NCBI RefSeq assembly: GCF_024721175.1
Contig: NZ_CP099400.1
Location: 310,001-374,000 of the forward strand
Length of the DNA: 64,000 nucleotides
Direction: 5' to 3'
Source of the DNA: Rhizobium sp. Pop5
GTDB lineage: Bacteria; Pseudomonadota; Alphaproteobacteria; Rhizobiales; Rhizobiaceae
Position 1 is the stretch's first letter. The number at the start of each line of letters is the position of its first letter. The translations under genes were made by a program, and so were the position numbers. Shown in pieces: positions 28,245-36,310 of this stretch. The notes beneath the pieces were generated by a model, which was not told where the DNA came from, did not search any database, and saw nothing but the letters and a program-made list of their open reading frames with translations.

Positions 28245-29801
28245 ATGGTCAACAAGGCAATCTTCAAAACCTACCTCGGGAAGCTGCTCCCGGGAACGGA
28301 TACAAAAAATCATGAAGCGGCCCCGGCCTACCGGCTGACGCCGCGCGAGGCGCTGGCGCAATATGCTGTGACCGGCACCTTCAACGGCACCTTCTATGCT
28401 GAAGGAGCTGAGCAGCTCGACGCGATAAAGTCCCTTGCCCTTCAGGTCGAGCCGGAATTTCTCGCCAAGGTGGCTGTTTATGCCGCTGAAAAAGGTCACA
28501 TGAAGGACATGCCGGTGACGCTGCTCGCCATGCTCTCCGGACTTCAGAGCGATGCCTTCGCCCGCGCATTCCCGCGGGCGGTAAAGAGCGGCAAGATGCT
28601 GCGCGGCTTCGTCCAGGTCATGCGCTCCGGCGCCACGGGTCGGAAGTCGCTCGGCACACGCCCGAAAAAGGTGGTGCAGGCGTGGCTCGAACGGGCCAGC
28701 ACCGAGCAGATCCTGCGTGCAATGGTCGGAAACGATCCCTCGCTCGCCGACGTCATCCGCATGGTGCATCCGAAGCCGGCGACGGAGGAGCGCAAGGCGC
28801 TTTATGCCTGGGCGATCGGCAAGCCGTACGACTACGCGGCACTGCCTGAGCTCGTCAAGGTTTTGGAAGCGTTCCGCCGTGACCAGAGGGCGCCGGTGCC
28901 CGATGTCCCGTTCCAGATGCTGACCTCGCTGCCGCTGACGCGGGAGCATTGGGTCGACATCGCCCGCAAGGGCGGCTGGCAGATGGTGCGGCAGAACCTC
29001 AATACCTTTGCACGCAACGGCGTGTTCGAGGTTGAGGGTTTTGCCGAGGCGCTGGCGGCGCGGCTTGCCGATCCGGACGAAATCCGCAAGGCAAAGGTCT
29101 TCCCCTATCAGTTGATGATGGCGTGGAAGATGGTCGATGGCCAGGTTCCGGATGTCGTGCGGGATGCGCTTCAGGACGCGATGGACATCGCCATCGCCAA
29201 CGTACCGTCCCTGACGGGCAACGTGGTGCTGTGCCCCGACGTGTCGGGCTCCATGGGCTCGCCCGTGACCGGTTACCGGAAGGGGGCGACGTCCTCGGTT
29301 CGTTGCATTGATGTCGCCGGCCTGATGACCGCGGCATTCCTGCAGCGCAACCCCAAGGCGCGGGTGCTGCCGTTCGAGAATGACGTGGTGCGCGTCAGCC
29401 TCAACAAGCGGGATTCGGTGATGACCAATGCCGGTAAGCTGGCGAAAATCGGCGGCGGCGGAACCAACTGCTCCGCACCGCTGAAGAAGCTGGCAAACGA
29501 GAGGGCCAAGGTCGATCTGGTGGTGTTCATCTCGGACAATGAGTCCTGGGTGGATGCGCGCGGGAGCGGCCAGCCGACGGCCGTGATGACGGAATGGGCA
29601 AGGATCAAGCGGGTCAACCCGGCTGCAAAGCTGGTCTGCCTCGACATCCAGCCCCACGCGACGACGCAGGCGCCGACGCGGGAAGACGTGCTCAATATCG
29701 GTGGCTTCTCGGATGCCGTCTATGGGGTGATCACGGCTTTCGCGGCCAATAGCAAGGGAGCGGATGGCTGGGTCAAAGCGATCGAGGCAATCGAGCTCTG
29801 A
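28245..29801 (+). CDS. rsr: Ro60-like TROVE-domain protein (Rsr)
   Basis: The 518-residue protein is a bacterial Ro60 orthologue. The TROVE ring of helical repeats covers about residues 15-320. It is followed by a von Willebrand A domain with the metal site DVSGSMGS, GGGGTNCSAPL and FISDNESW. Ro proteins bind misfolded or damaged RNAs and are tethered by Y RNAs to partners such as exonucleases. The gene is followed by two Y-RNA-like genes and rtcB, as in rsr-yrlBA-rtcBA operons of other bacteria. Confidence 0.93.
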   Translation: MVNKAIFKTYLGKLLPGTDTKNHEAAPAYRLTPREALAQYAVTGTFNGTFYAEGAEQLDAIKSLALQVEPEFLAKVAVYAAEKGHMKDMPVTLLAMLSGLQSDAFARAFPRAVKSGKMLRGFVQVMRSGATGRKSLGTRPKKVVQAWLERASTEQILRAMVGNDPSLADVIRMVHPKPATEERKALYAWAIGKPYDYAALPELVKVLEAFRRDQRAPVPDVPFQMLTSLPLTREHWVDIARKGGWQMVRQNLNTFARNGVFEVEGFAEALAARLADPDEIRKAKVFPYQLMMAWKMVDGQVPDVVRDALQDAMDIAIANVPSLTGNVVLCPDVSGSMGSPVTGYRKGATSSVRCIDVAGLMTAAFLQRNPKARVLPFENDVVRVSLNKRDSVMTNAGKLAKIGGGGTNCSAPLKKLANERAKVDLVVFISDNESWVDARGSGQPTAVMTEWARIKRVNPAAKLVCLDIQPHATTQAPTREDVLNIGGFSDAVYGVITAFAANSKGADGWVKAIEAIEL

Positions 29802-29822
29802 CGGGCTCACAGGAAGCAATAT

Positions 29823-29849
29823 CCTCGCGCCGCCGTGAACGGCGCGGGG
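29823..29849 (+). other. Strong hairpin after the rsr stop
   Basis: CGCGCCG (29826-29832) and CGGCGCG (29840-29846) form a 7-bp GC stem around a 7-base loop, extendable on both sides to about 10 pairs. No T-run follows. It may separate or stabilise the rsr mRNA and the Y RNA, or act as a processing signal. Confidence 0.5.
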
Positions 29850-29850
29850 A

Positions 29851-29935
29851 GCCGTGACGAATGCCGGATGAAACTACAGATCGTTAATCTCCTGGTCGCG
29901 GGTTCGAATCCCGTCGGGTCCTCCAGTTCATGGAC
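29851..29935 (+). ncRNA. 5' part of a YrlA-like Y RNA with tRNA-mimic T-arm, split by an IS
   Basis: GACGA-ATGCCG (29856-29866) and ACTACAG (29873-29879) recur with the same 6-base spacing in the intact second Y RNA at 31296-31317. Next come a hairpin AGAT-CGTTA-ATCT, a perfect tRNA-type T-arm (GCGGG-TTCGAAT-CCCGT, 29898-29914), and CGGGTCC, whose expected partner GGACCCG starts as GGAC at 29932-29935 exactly where the IS begins. T-arm before D-arm is the permuted order of YrlA tRNA mimics. The 3' part lies beyond the IS at 31236. Confidence 0.65.
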
Positions 29936-31235
29936 TGTCCAGCCCGGAGACATAGGTAACAGATCGTACCTAAGACATGGGTGACAACCTCGTGCCGAAC
30001 GGGTTGTCGATGGTTTGTAAGGTCCTCTGCTCCAGGTCGATATATCCGAGATCATAGTGCATGAAGCTGACGAGCCAAATACCGTCGTCGACTTCCTTGA
30101 TGCCGAGTTTCTGTCCGGCCAGCACGGTGGAGATATTGATCTTCTTGCGGTGCATGCAGATGCGGCCGCAATTGGTCACCAGTGCGTCACGGTCGTGGAA
30201 CGGATAATCGATCTCCGGTAGCCCGTTATATCGGCGCGCCGATGGCGTGTAGAGATCGACCGGCACCTTCATCGCCAGGGCTTCATGCGGCCGTTCGGTA
30301 TTGAATTCGCTGACGAATGCATCGAAGCGGGCCTGCTGCTGTAGGATATTTTTGCCGGGTGGACGCGTCGCCTCTTTCTTCAGCGTCAGGTGCATGCGCT
30401 CATGCCGGCCATTCTCTTGCGGATGGCCCGGCCTGATGCGCTCGAGGCCGATGCCGAGCCGCAGCCACCAGACCGACAGCTTCGACAGATTGTAGAGGCC
30501 GTTGGGACTGGCGAATGGCAGGCCGTTGTCGCTGCGGATGGCATCCGGCAGACCGCGTTCGGCAAACAATCGGCGGAACGCCTCGAACACACCCACCTCC
30601 TTTGTCGATTCGAAGGCCTCGCAGGCGAGCAGGAAGCGTGACATCTGGTCGGTGACCGTCAGCGGGTAACAGTATCGGCCGTCACCGAGCTTGAACTCGC
30701 CCTTGAAGTCGGCACACCACAGATCGTTCGGCAGCAATGCTTGCGATAGGGCCGTTCCCTCAGCCCGAAAGCGGTGTCGCCTGCGGGCATGAGCGACCAG
30801 CCCGTGCCGGTCGAGCACCGCGTGCACCGTGCTCTTGGCGGGAATGCGCACATCGCCGGCCAGGCGCTTGACCAGCAGTTCTCTGATCTTCCTGGCACCC
30901 CAATGCGGCTTGTTCTTCTTGCACGAGATGATCATCGCCTCGACCGGCTCAGGCAGTTGATTGGCGTAACGCACCGGCCGGCGAGACCGATCCGTCAGCG
31001 CCTCCAGGCCATCATCCTTGTAGCGGTTGAAGATCTTGTAACCGGTCTTGCGCGAGATGCCGAACTCCCGGCACACATCGCTCATGCCTTCGCCCTCAAG
31101 CAGCCGGGCGACAAAACGTAGACGTTCCTCCATCACCGAAGTCTCTTTCCACGGCATCAACACCTCCCGCCAAAACCGAAAAGTGTTACCCATGTCTCCG
31201 GTACAAAACGTCACCTATGTCTCAGGTCGGGCACA
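29936..31235 (-). mobile_element. IS481-family insertion sequence, 1300 bp
   Basis: The ends are related imperfect inverted repeats of about 50 bases that begin TGT and each carry two GACATRGGT motifs (GAGACATAGGT and GACATGGGT on both sides). Between them is one transposase gene on the minus strand. No clear target duplication is visible: the flanks read TGGAC on the left and CGTAG on the right. The insertion splits the first Y RNA gene. Confidence 0.85.
29970..31157 (-). CDS. IS481-family transposase
   Basis: The 395-residue protein has an N-terminal helix-turn-helix (MSDVCREFGISRKTGYKIFNR) and an rve-type DDE domain, with the three acidic residues visible in CADFKGEF, RSDNGLPF and HPQENGRHERM. 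The ATG at 31157 has GGGAGG upstream; a longer frame from 31214 would start inside the terminal repeat. The reading frame is intact, so the element may still be active. It is transcribed against rtcB. Confidence 0.9.
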   Translation of the reverse strand: MPWKETSVMEERLRFVARLLEGEGMSDVCREFGISRKTGYKIFNRYKDDGLEALTDRSRRPVRYANQLPEPVEAMIISCKKNKPHWGARKIRELLVKRLAGDVRIPAKSTVHAVLDRHGLVAHARRRHRFRAEGTALSQALLPNDLWCADFKGEFKLGDGRYCYPLTVTDQMSRFLLACEAFESTKEVGVFEAFRRLFAERGLPDAIRSDNGLPFASPNGLYNLSKLSVWWLRLGIGLERIRPGHPQENGRHERMHLTLKKEATRPPGKNILQQQARFDAFVSEFNTERPHEALAMKVPVDLYTPSARRYNGLPEIDYPFHDRDALVTNCGRICMHRKKINISTVLAGQKLGIKEVDDGIWLVSFMHYDLGYIDLEQRTLQTIDNPFGTRLSPMS

Positions 31236-31278
31236 CGTAGCTCAGTAAACTGTCCTGCCATGTCTCGTCGCCGGGATG
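31236..31278 (+). ncRNA. 3' part of the split YrlA-like Y RNA
   Basis: Directly after the IS the sequence reads CG-TAGCTCAG, the usual start of a tRNA D-arm, which would complete the mimic's stem begun by GGAC at 29932. Then CCTGCCATG and CTCGTCGCC (31264-31272) follow. These match the 3' side of the second Y RNA (CCGGCAATG, CTCGTCGCC at 31375-31383) almost base for base, and TCGTC can pair with GACGA of the 5' part. Both copies are followed by GAAGAAA-type sequence. Confidence 0.6.
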
Positions 31279-31287
31279 ATGAAGAAA

Positions 31288-31390
31288 GCCCTGGGCGAAT
31301 GCCGCCGGTGACTACAGGGGCCGCATCGCGCCATGATCATGGAATGCGTGCGGTGAGATAGATCTCCGGCAATGCTCGTCGCCCAGGCGG
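31288..31390 (+). ncRNA. Intact Y-RNA-like gene (second copy)
   Basis: CCTGGGCGA (31290-31298) pairs perfectly with TCGCCCAGG (31379-31387), then ATGCCG pairs with CGGCAAT with one bulged base, giving the bulged terminal helix expected of a Y RNA. The interior folds on its own: CCGCA/TGCGG, CGC/GCG and CCAT/ATGG stack into one arm (31321-31353). It has no T-arm, so it resembles YrlB rather than YrlA. It lies between rsr and rtcB, 49 bases before the rtcB start. Confidence 0.65.
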
Positions 31391-31439
31391 TGTGAAGAAA
31401 AGCAACTGAACAAGAAGGACTGCAGACGCAGAAAAGACA

Positions 31440-32858
31440 ATGATAGCGGTAATGAGCGGACAGGATTTGATCGACGCCGGAATGAGCCAGGGGAAATGGT
31501 TTCGCCCGGCTCTCGACGCGGCCAACGCGGTTTTGAGCAAGGGTGGCTCGGTAACGGATGCGCTGGAAGCGGCAAAAGCTTTCCAGCCCGGGCCGACGCT
31601 TGCCTTGAGGGCCGATAACGACATCGAGATCTATTCCAACATCCGTGCCGAGAATGCCTTTGAGCAGGATAATGTCGAGAAGGTCAACGCGACGATGCGC
31701 GCGCTGGTGCGCACACCCGTCGTCCGGGCCGCTGCGATCATGCCGGACGCTTGCCCGGCAGGTCCTGTCGGAACGATCCCGGTCGGTGGTGTGGTTGCGT
31801 CCGAAGCGATCCATCCGGGCATGCATTCGGCCGATATCTGCTGCTCCATGGCGATCTCGATCTTTCCCAGCGTGGATCCGAAGTCGCTTCTGGACGCTGT
31901 GCATGCCGTGACGCATTTCGGTCCCGGCGGCCGTCCGCGCGGCGCACAACTCAAGCCTTCTGAGGCAACGCTTTCGGCCTTCCAGCAGAATCCTTATCTG
32001 CGCGAGGGTGTGCTGAGCGCTGGGATCGAGCATTTCGCGACCCAGGGCGACGGCAATCATTTCGCCTATGTCGGGACGATGAAGTCGACCGGCGAAACCG
32101 CGCTTGTGACCCATCATGGATCGCGAGCACCGGGGGCACGGCTCTACGACAGGGGCATGAAGGTCGCCAACCGGTTTCGGGAACGCATCTCGCCTGAGAC
32201 GCATAGGGAAAATGCCTGGATTCCAGCGGATACCGAGGAAGGTGACTTCTACTGGTCGGCGCTGCAGACGATCCGCCAGTGGACCAGGGAAAACCACTAT
32301 ATCCTTCACGACATGGCGGCGGAAAAGCTCTCAGCCAAGGTCGCGGACCGCTTCTGGAACGAACACAATTTCGTCTTCCGGAAGTCGGATGGGCTGTTCT
32401 ACCACGGAAAGGGTGCGACCCCTGCCTTCGACAACTGGGCGCATGACGCGACCGATCTGACCATCATTCCGCTCAATATGGCGGAACCGATCCTGATCGT
32501 TCGGGGCTCGAACGCTGCCCATGGTCTCGGCTTCTCGCCGCATGGTGCCGGTCGCAACTTTTCGCGCAGCGCGCATATGAGGCAGCTGTCTGCGGAGTAT
32601 GGAGCGGATTCACGAGGGCTCAGCCCGAACAACATCGCGGCCATTATGGAGAAGGAAACAAGCGGTCTCGACGCGCAGTTTTTCTCTGGTTTCGCCGATG
32701 TGTCGGAACTGCCGAGTGCCTACAAGAATGCTGCGAACGTGCGGGCACAGATCGAGCATTACGGCTTGGCCGAAGTGGTCGACGAAGTGATCCCCTACGG
32801 GAGCATCATGGCCGGCGACTGGCAGAAGAACGCACCCTGGCGCAAAAAGCGGCAGTAA
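31440..32858 (+). CDS. rtcB: RNA ligase RtcB
   Basis: The 472-residue protein is a GTP- and manganese-dependent RNA ligase that joins 2',3'-cyclic phosphate (or 3'-phosphate) and 5'-hydroxyl ends. Family marks include DACPAGPVGTIPVGG, HPGMHSADICCSMAIS with the metal-binding Asp and Cys, GDGNHFAYVG, THHGSRAPG, and the C-terminal GLSPNN region. An ATG four codons later is equally possible. No rtcA follows. The IS and its counter-facing transposase now lie between this gene and the sigma-54 promoter. Confidence 0.95.
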   Translation: MIAVMSGQDLIDAGMSQGKWFRPALDAANAVLSKGGSVTDALEAAKAFQPGPTLALRADNDIEIYSNIRAENAFEQDNVEKVNATMRALVRTPVVRAAAIMPDACPAGPVGTIPVGGVVASEAIHPGMHSADICCSMAISIFPSVDPKSLLDAVHAVTHFGPGGRPRGAQLKPSEATLSAFQQNPYLREGVLSAGIEHFATQGDGNHFAYVGTMKSTGETALVTHHGSRAPGARLYDRGMKVANRFRERISPETHRENAWIPADTEEGDFYWSALQTIRQWTRENHYILHDMAAEKLSAKVADRFWNEHNFVFRKSDGLFYHGKGATPAFDNWAHDATDLTIIPLNMAEPILIVRGSNAAHGLGFSPHGAGRNFSRSAHMRQLSAEYGADSRGLSPNNIAAIMEKETSGLDAQFFSGFADVSELPSAYKNAANVRAQIEHYGLAEVVDEVIPYGSIMAGDWQKNAPWRKKRQ

Positions 32859-32863
32859 ACACG

Positions 32864-32889
32864 GGGAAGGCAACTAGGCTTGCCTTCCC
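32864..32889. terminator. Hairpin terminator between rtcB and the convergent CpaF gene
   Basis: GGGAAGGCAA (32864-32873) and TTGCCTTCCC (32880-32889) form a perfect 10-bp stem with a 6-base loop, 5 bases after the rtcB stop. No T-run follows, but the position between convergent genes supports a two-way terminator. Confidence 0.7.
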
Positions 32890-32938
32890 TCGAACCATGC
32901 CGGGCAGACAGTTCCCAGGCCGCGTCCGCCAACAGGTT

Positions 32939-34087
32939 TCAAGCCGTTGCCCGCGCGGCGGCTTCGGCCTTCATCCACTCCGAGCGCTCGGCGCCTTGCA
33001 GCTCTTCGATGGCATCGGTGGCGAAGCTCGGCACGACACCAGTCCAGAGCAGAGCCCCATCGGAATTGGAATGGCCGTCGCCTTCCAGCTTGTAGATGCT
33101 CTCGACGATATACTGGCCGTCGTCGTTCAGGCCCTTGATCTCGGAAATCTCGATCACCCGGCGTCTGCCAGTGCGCTTGAAGCGGGCGATCTGCACGACG
33201 ACGTCGACGGCCGACGCGATCTGGGCGCGCAGCGGCCGGAGCGGCATGTCGATATCAGACATCAGCGCTAAGGTCTCCAGCCGGTGCAGAGCGTCGTAAG
33301 GCGTGTTCGCGTGCACCGTCGAGAGGCTGCCGCTATGGCCCGAGGTCATCGCCTGGATCATGTCGAGCGCCTCGCCGCCGCGGCACTCGCCGACGATGAT
33401 GCGGTCTGGCCGCATACGCAGCGACGATCGGAACAGGTCGCGGATGCTGGCGCCGCCGCGGCCGAAGCGGTCGGGTTTGGTCACTTCGAGATAGACCACG
33501 TGCTCCTTACGGATCTGCAGTTCCGAGGTGTCTTCGATGACGATGATGCGCTCGTGATCGGCGAAGGCTTCCGATAGCGCGTTCAGCATCGTCGTCTTGC
33601 CGGTGCCGGTGCCGCCGGAGATGATGACGTTCTTCTGCAGCCCGACGGCCGCCTGCAGCAGCGACAGCGACTCCTCGGTCAGGCTGCCCTGAGTGACGAG
33701 ATCGCGAATGCTGCGATGCTCTTTCAGAAAGCGGCGGATGGAGATGCAGAGCCCGGTGCGGGCGGCCGGCGGCTGGATCATCTGCACGCGCGAGCCATCC
33801 GGCAGACGGGCTTCCACGCTCGGCTCCTCCGGCGTCAGCCGCTTGCCTGAGAACTGCGCAATGCTGCGCGCAGCCGATTCCAGATCCTCGCGGCTGGCAA
33901 AACGCGTATCGGCGCGTTCGAGCTTTCCCCGCCTTTCGACGAAGATGTCGGAGGTTCCGTTGATCAGGATTTCGGAAACGCTCGGGTCCTCGAGAAGGAA
34001 ACGGATCGGTCCCAAGAGTTTGTCCAGCGCCCGGGTCAGGACCTGGAAGGTCGCCTGTTCGGCGGCATCGTCGGAAACGGCCTTCAT
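32939..34087 (-). CDS. cpaF: CpaF/TadA-type secretion ATPase
   Basis: The 382-residue protein from the ATG at 34087 is a type II/IV secretion ATPase: Walker A GGTGTGKTT, the Asp box and Walker B in RMRPDRIIVGECRGGEALDM, and the His box SGHSGSLSTVHANTPYDAL. It powers pilus assembly or disassembly. Its start overlaps the stop of a 43-residue peptide gene as TGATG. It is divergent from the main pilus operon, which carries a second such ATPase. The extra N-terminal frame up to 34255 is replaced by the small gene. Confidence 0.9.
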   Translation of the reverse strand: MKAVSDDAAEQATFQVLTRALDKLLGPIRFLLEDPSVSEILINGTSDIFVERRGKLERADTRFASREDLESAARSIAQFSGKRLTPEEPSVEARLPDGSRVQMIQPPAARTGLCISIRRFLKEHRSIRDLVTQGSLTEESLSLLQAAVGLQKNVIISGGTGTGKTTMLNALSEAFADHERIIVIEDTSELQIRKEHVVYLEVTKPDRFGRGGASIRDLFRSSLRMRPDRIIVGECRGGEALDMIQAMTSGHSGSLSTVHANTPYDALHRLETLALMSDIDMPLRPLRAQIASAVDVVVQIARFKRTGRRRVIEISEIKGLNDDGQYIVESIYKLEGDGHSNSDGALLWTGVVPSFATDAIEELQGAERSEWMKAEAAARATA

Positions 34088-34218
34088 CAGAGCGGCATCC
34101 CGACAAGAACAGTGCTCATGCCGAACAGCGTTACCATCATCTGAACCGCCGTCGGGAAGAACATCATCAGTGGAATGAGGACCAATGCAAGTATCAAGAC
34201 GCTGCTCATCGTTTCCAT
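34087..34218 (-). CDS. 43-residue hydrophobic pilin-like peptide coupled to cpaF
   Basis: ATG at 34218 has GGAG 12 bases upstream, and the stop TGA overlaps the cpaF ATG. The product is one long hydrophobic helix (METMSSVLILALVLIPLMMF...) that resembles the pilin at 34727, since both contain VLxxALxxIPLM. It is too short for most gene callers. It could be a minor pilin or a membrane partner of the ATPase. Function is not known. Confidence 0.65.
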   Translation of the reverse strand: METMSSVLILALVLIPLMMFFPTAVQMMVTLFGMSTVLVGMPL

Positions 34219-34726
34219 GGCTCTTTCTCCGGAACGACTGAAGGGTCATGCCCAATGTGTCGGATAAGCTTAATCCAGATCGCCAAGCAACGCTATGGGT
34301 GCGGCCCGCACGGGCGAGCGATATGGCTGCGTCGATCCGGATATTCTATCGCTTTGAAAGGATTGGCCAATTATGGGGCAGTAGACAATTCCGGACCAGC
34401 TCGTGGCGCAGCGCATCTTCAAGGTAAAAATTCAGCGATTTCATAATGTTGTCCGGAAATTGCCCTGATCGATTCCGGCTCAACGGGCGACGCCTCCAAA
34501 GCAATTGGAACCCTTCGTTTCGTTTGCTTGACGGAGGGCTGGCCTTGGGCGCACTCTTGGGTCTTAATGGTGTTGCTCAACAAGCGTTGGCCGCCGGGGA
34601 AGATAAACCGAAGCAGAAAATATCGTTGAAACGAGCAACGTGCCGGTTCGAAACGATATCGTATTCTTGCTTCATCTTCACCAAGGTCTTCGATCCGAAA
34701 CAAACCTAGGAACGAGGAATACGCAG
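34219..34726. other. Divergent promoter region of the pilus units
   Basis: About 500 bases separate the two divergent pilus units. The stretch is less GC-rich than its flanks. I see no convincing gene; weak open frames overlap on both strands near 34420-34709. It should hold the promoters for both units. I could not pick out a clear sigma-factor or operator site. Confidence 0.4.
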
Positions 34727-34930
34727 ATGTTTGAAAAACTCAAGACTCTCGCAATTGCACTTCACAAGGACGAGCGCGGCGACATGGCCCAGATCGTCCT
34801 GGCCGTCGCGCTGATCGTCATTCCGCTGATGCTGCTCCTGCTCGCATTCGGCAAACAGATCGGCGAATGGTTCAACGAAAAGAACACGGCTCTCTCGGAC
34901 GCCGAGAGAATTCCTGAGCCGGGCCAATAA
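34727..34930 (+). CDS. Flp-type pilin-like protein
   Basis: The 67-residue protein has a short basic leader (MFEKLKTLAIALHKDERG), a hydrophobic helix (AQIVLAVALIVIPLMLLLLAF) and a short polar tail, the shape of Flp/Tad pilins. Cleavage would follow Gly in DERG-DMAQI. The usual Glu at position 5 of the mature protein is not there (DMAQI). GAGGA lies upstream of the ATG at 34727. The prepilin peptidase gene follows 13 bases later. Confidence 0.75.
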   Translation: MFEKLKTLAIALHKDERGDMAQIVLAVALIVIPLMLLLLAFGKQIGEWFNEKNTALSDAERIPEPGQ

Positions 34931-34943
34931 GCGGATCCGTGTC

Positions 34944-35507
34944 ATGGATACGACCTACGATCTGACCCAGATGCCTGCGGCGGCGGCTCTTGCCGTCGCC
35001 TGCGCCACGACCGCGGCGGTGCTTGATCACCGCCATGGTCACATCCCGAACGCCGTGACCTATCCCTGCTTGCTTACCGGCTTCATGCTGGCAGCCATCA
35101 GCGGCGGTTTGGCGGGGATCGGCCTGGCTTTCGCCGGCCTGCTTGCTTCAGGCCTAATCTTCATCATCGCCTTCGCAGCCGGAGGCTGCGGCGGCGGTGA
35201 TGTCAAGCTGATGGCGGCGCTCGGCGCCATTCTCGGCCTCTGGCCCGCCATCGACGTCACCCTTGCATCGCTGATGGTCGGCGGCATGATCGCCGTCTTC
35301 TCGATGGCGCGGCGGGTTCAGTGGAGCGTGCTGGCACGCACGGTCGGACTGTTCGCCCTGCTCCTGCCTGCAGGTTTCCGCGACGCCGCTTCGGTGCTGA
35401 AACCACGCGAAACTCACCATACCGTCCGCTTCGGCGTTGCCGCCGCTCTCGGACTTCTGTGGTGCCTATTCATACCGGATTTCACCCCTCTTGCCCTCGT
35501 GAGGTAA
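34944..35507 (+). CDS. cpaA: Prepilin peptidase CpaA/TadV (A24 family)
   Basis: The 187-residue membrane protein has both active-site aspartates of A24 prepilin peptidases: AAVLDHRHGHIPNAVTYP near the N-terminus and the GxGD-type motif GGGDVKLMAALGA. Several hydrophobic helices surround them. It should process the pilin directly upstream and perhaps the TadE-like proteins. Confidence 0.88.
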   Translation: MDTTYDLTQMPAAAALAVACATTAAVLDHRHGHIPNAVTYPCLLTGFMLAAISGGLAGIGLAFAGLLASGLIFIIAFAAGGCGGGDVKLMAALGAILGLWPAIDVTLASLMVGGMIAVFSMARRVQWSVLARTVGLFALLLPAGFRDAASVLKPRETHHTVRFGVAAALGLLWCLFIPDFTPLALVR

Positions 35508-35512
35508 CGGCA

Positions 35513-36310
35513 ATGCGCCCCGAACTCGAACGCCCCACTTTCGACGGTGCCTTCTGGAGTTCAATCCTGCACTCGCGGACCTTCTGGATCCCGCAGGATC
35601 ATGGCGCTCTTCTCGGTACCTTTACCATCGCCCTCATTCTCTTCGCCTCGATGCTGCTGCTGCCGCGGCTTTCTGCCCGCCGACGCCGGATATCGGAACT
35701 GCACGGCGATAGCTCGGGCAGCACCACGATGATGGATTTCGTGCTCGTCACACCGGTCTTCGTCTTCTTCATGTTCGTGGTCTTCCAGTTCACGATCCTG
35801 GCGAAAAACCATCTCTTCACCCATTATGCCGCCTATGCGGCGGCGCGCAGCGCCCGCGTCTATTTTTGCCCGGCCCTGCCGATCACCATCCGGAGCCTCA
35901 TCGACGCCAAGACTTGCGATGACGATGCAGCCGCCGGCAAGGCCGATCTTGCCGCCCGCCTGGCGCTGATCCCGGCCGCACCCTACGACCAGCTGAAATG
36001 CGTCGGCGCCTGCCAGCCGCCGGAAGAGGCGCTGAAGGCGCTTGCCGATGCCTCGGGGCTCTCGAAGAACTGGCGCGCGATGCGCAACCAGGCCCGCTAC
36101 ATGTTCGACCCACAGAACGTCACCGTCACCGTCGATCGCGCGCCGATGGCGCTCTACGCCGCCATCAACCGCACGCCGCACGTGCCCGTCACCGCCAAGG
36201 TGGAAGCGCGTTTCCTGCTGCTCGAATATGCCGGCTGGGTCTTTGCCCGCGGCCAGAGGAAGGACGGACGCTACTACACGATTTCGACGGCGGAGGTGAA
36301 CCTGCTATGA
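35513..36310 (+). CDS. TadE-like pilus protein
   Basis: The 265-residue protein from the ATG at 35513 has two hydrophobic segments (about 33-50 and 72-95), the second being TadE-like (TTMMDFVLVTPVFVFFMFVVF), then a periplasmic region with four cysteines in two pairs of likely disulphides. The stop overlaps the next gene as ATGA. A longer frame upstream is only a shadow of cpaA. Confidence 0.7.
   Translation: MRPELERPTFDGAFWSSILHSRTFWIPQDHGALLGTFTIALILFASMLLLPRLSARRRRISELHGDSSGSTTMMDFVLVTPVFVFFMFVVFQFTILAKNHLFTHYAAYAAARSARVYFCPALPITIRSLIDAKTCDDDAAAGKADLAARLALIPAAPYDQLKCVGACQPPEEALKALADASGLSKNWRAMRNQARYMFDPQNVTVTVDRAPMALYAAINRTPHVPVTAKVEARFLLLEYAGWVFARGQRKDGRYYTISTAEVNLL

Noticed and set aside
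28038..29819. A 593-residue minus-strand open frame
   Set aside because: It is antisense to the TROVE/Ro60 gene and shows no recognisable domain.
29890..29924. A tRNA gene, suggested by the perfect T-arm and CCA-like end
   Set aside because: There is no acceptor 5' strand, D-arm or anticodon arm in the correct order before it. The surrounding sequence matches a Y RNA paralogue downstream.
34419..34709. Small open frames on both strands in the divergent pilus promoter
   Set aside because: They overlap each other, lack ribosome sites, and run through the region that should hold promoters.
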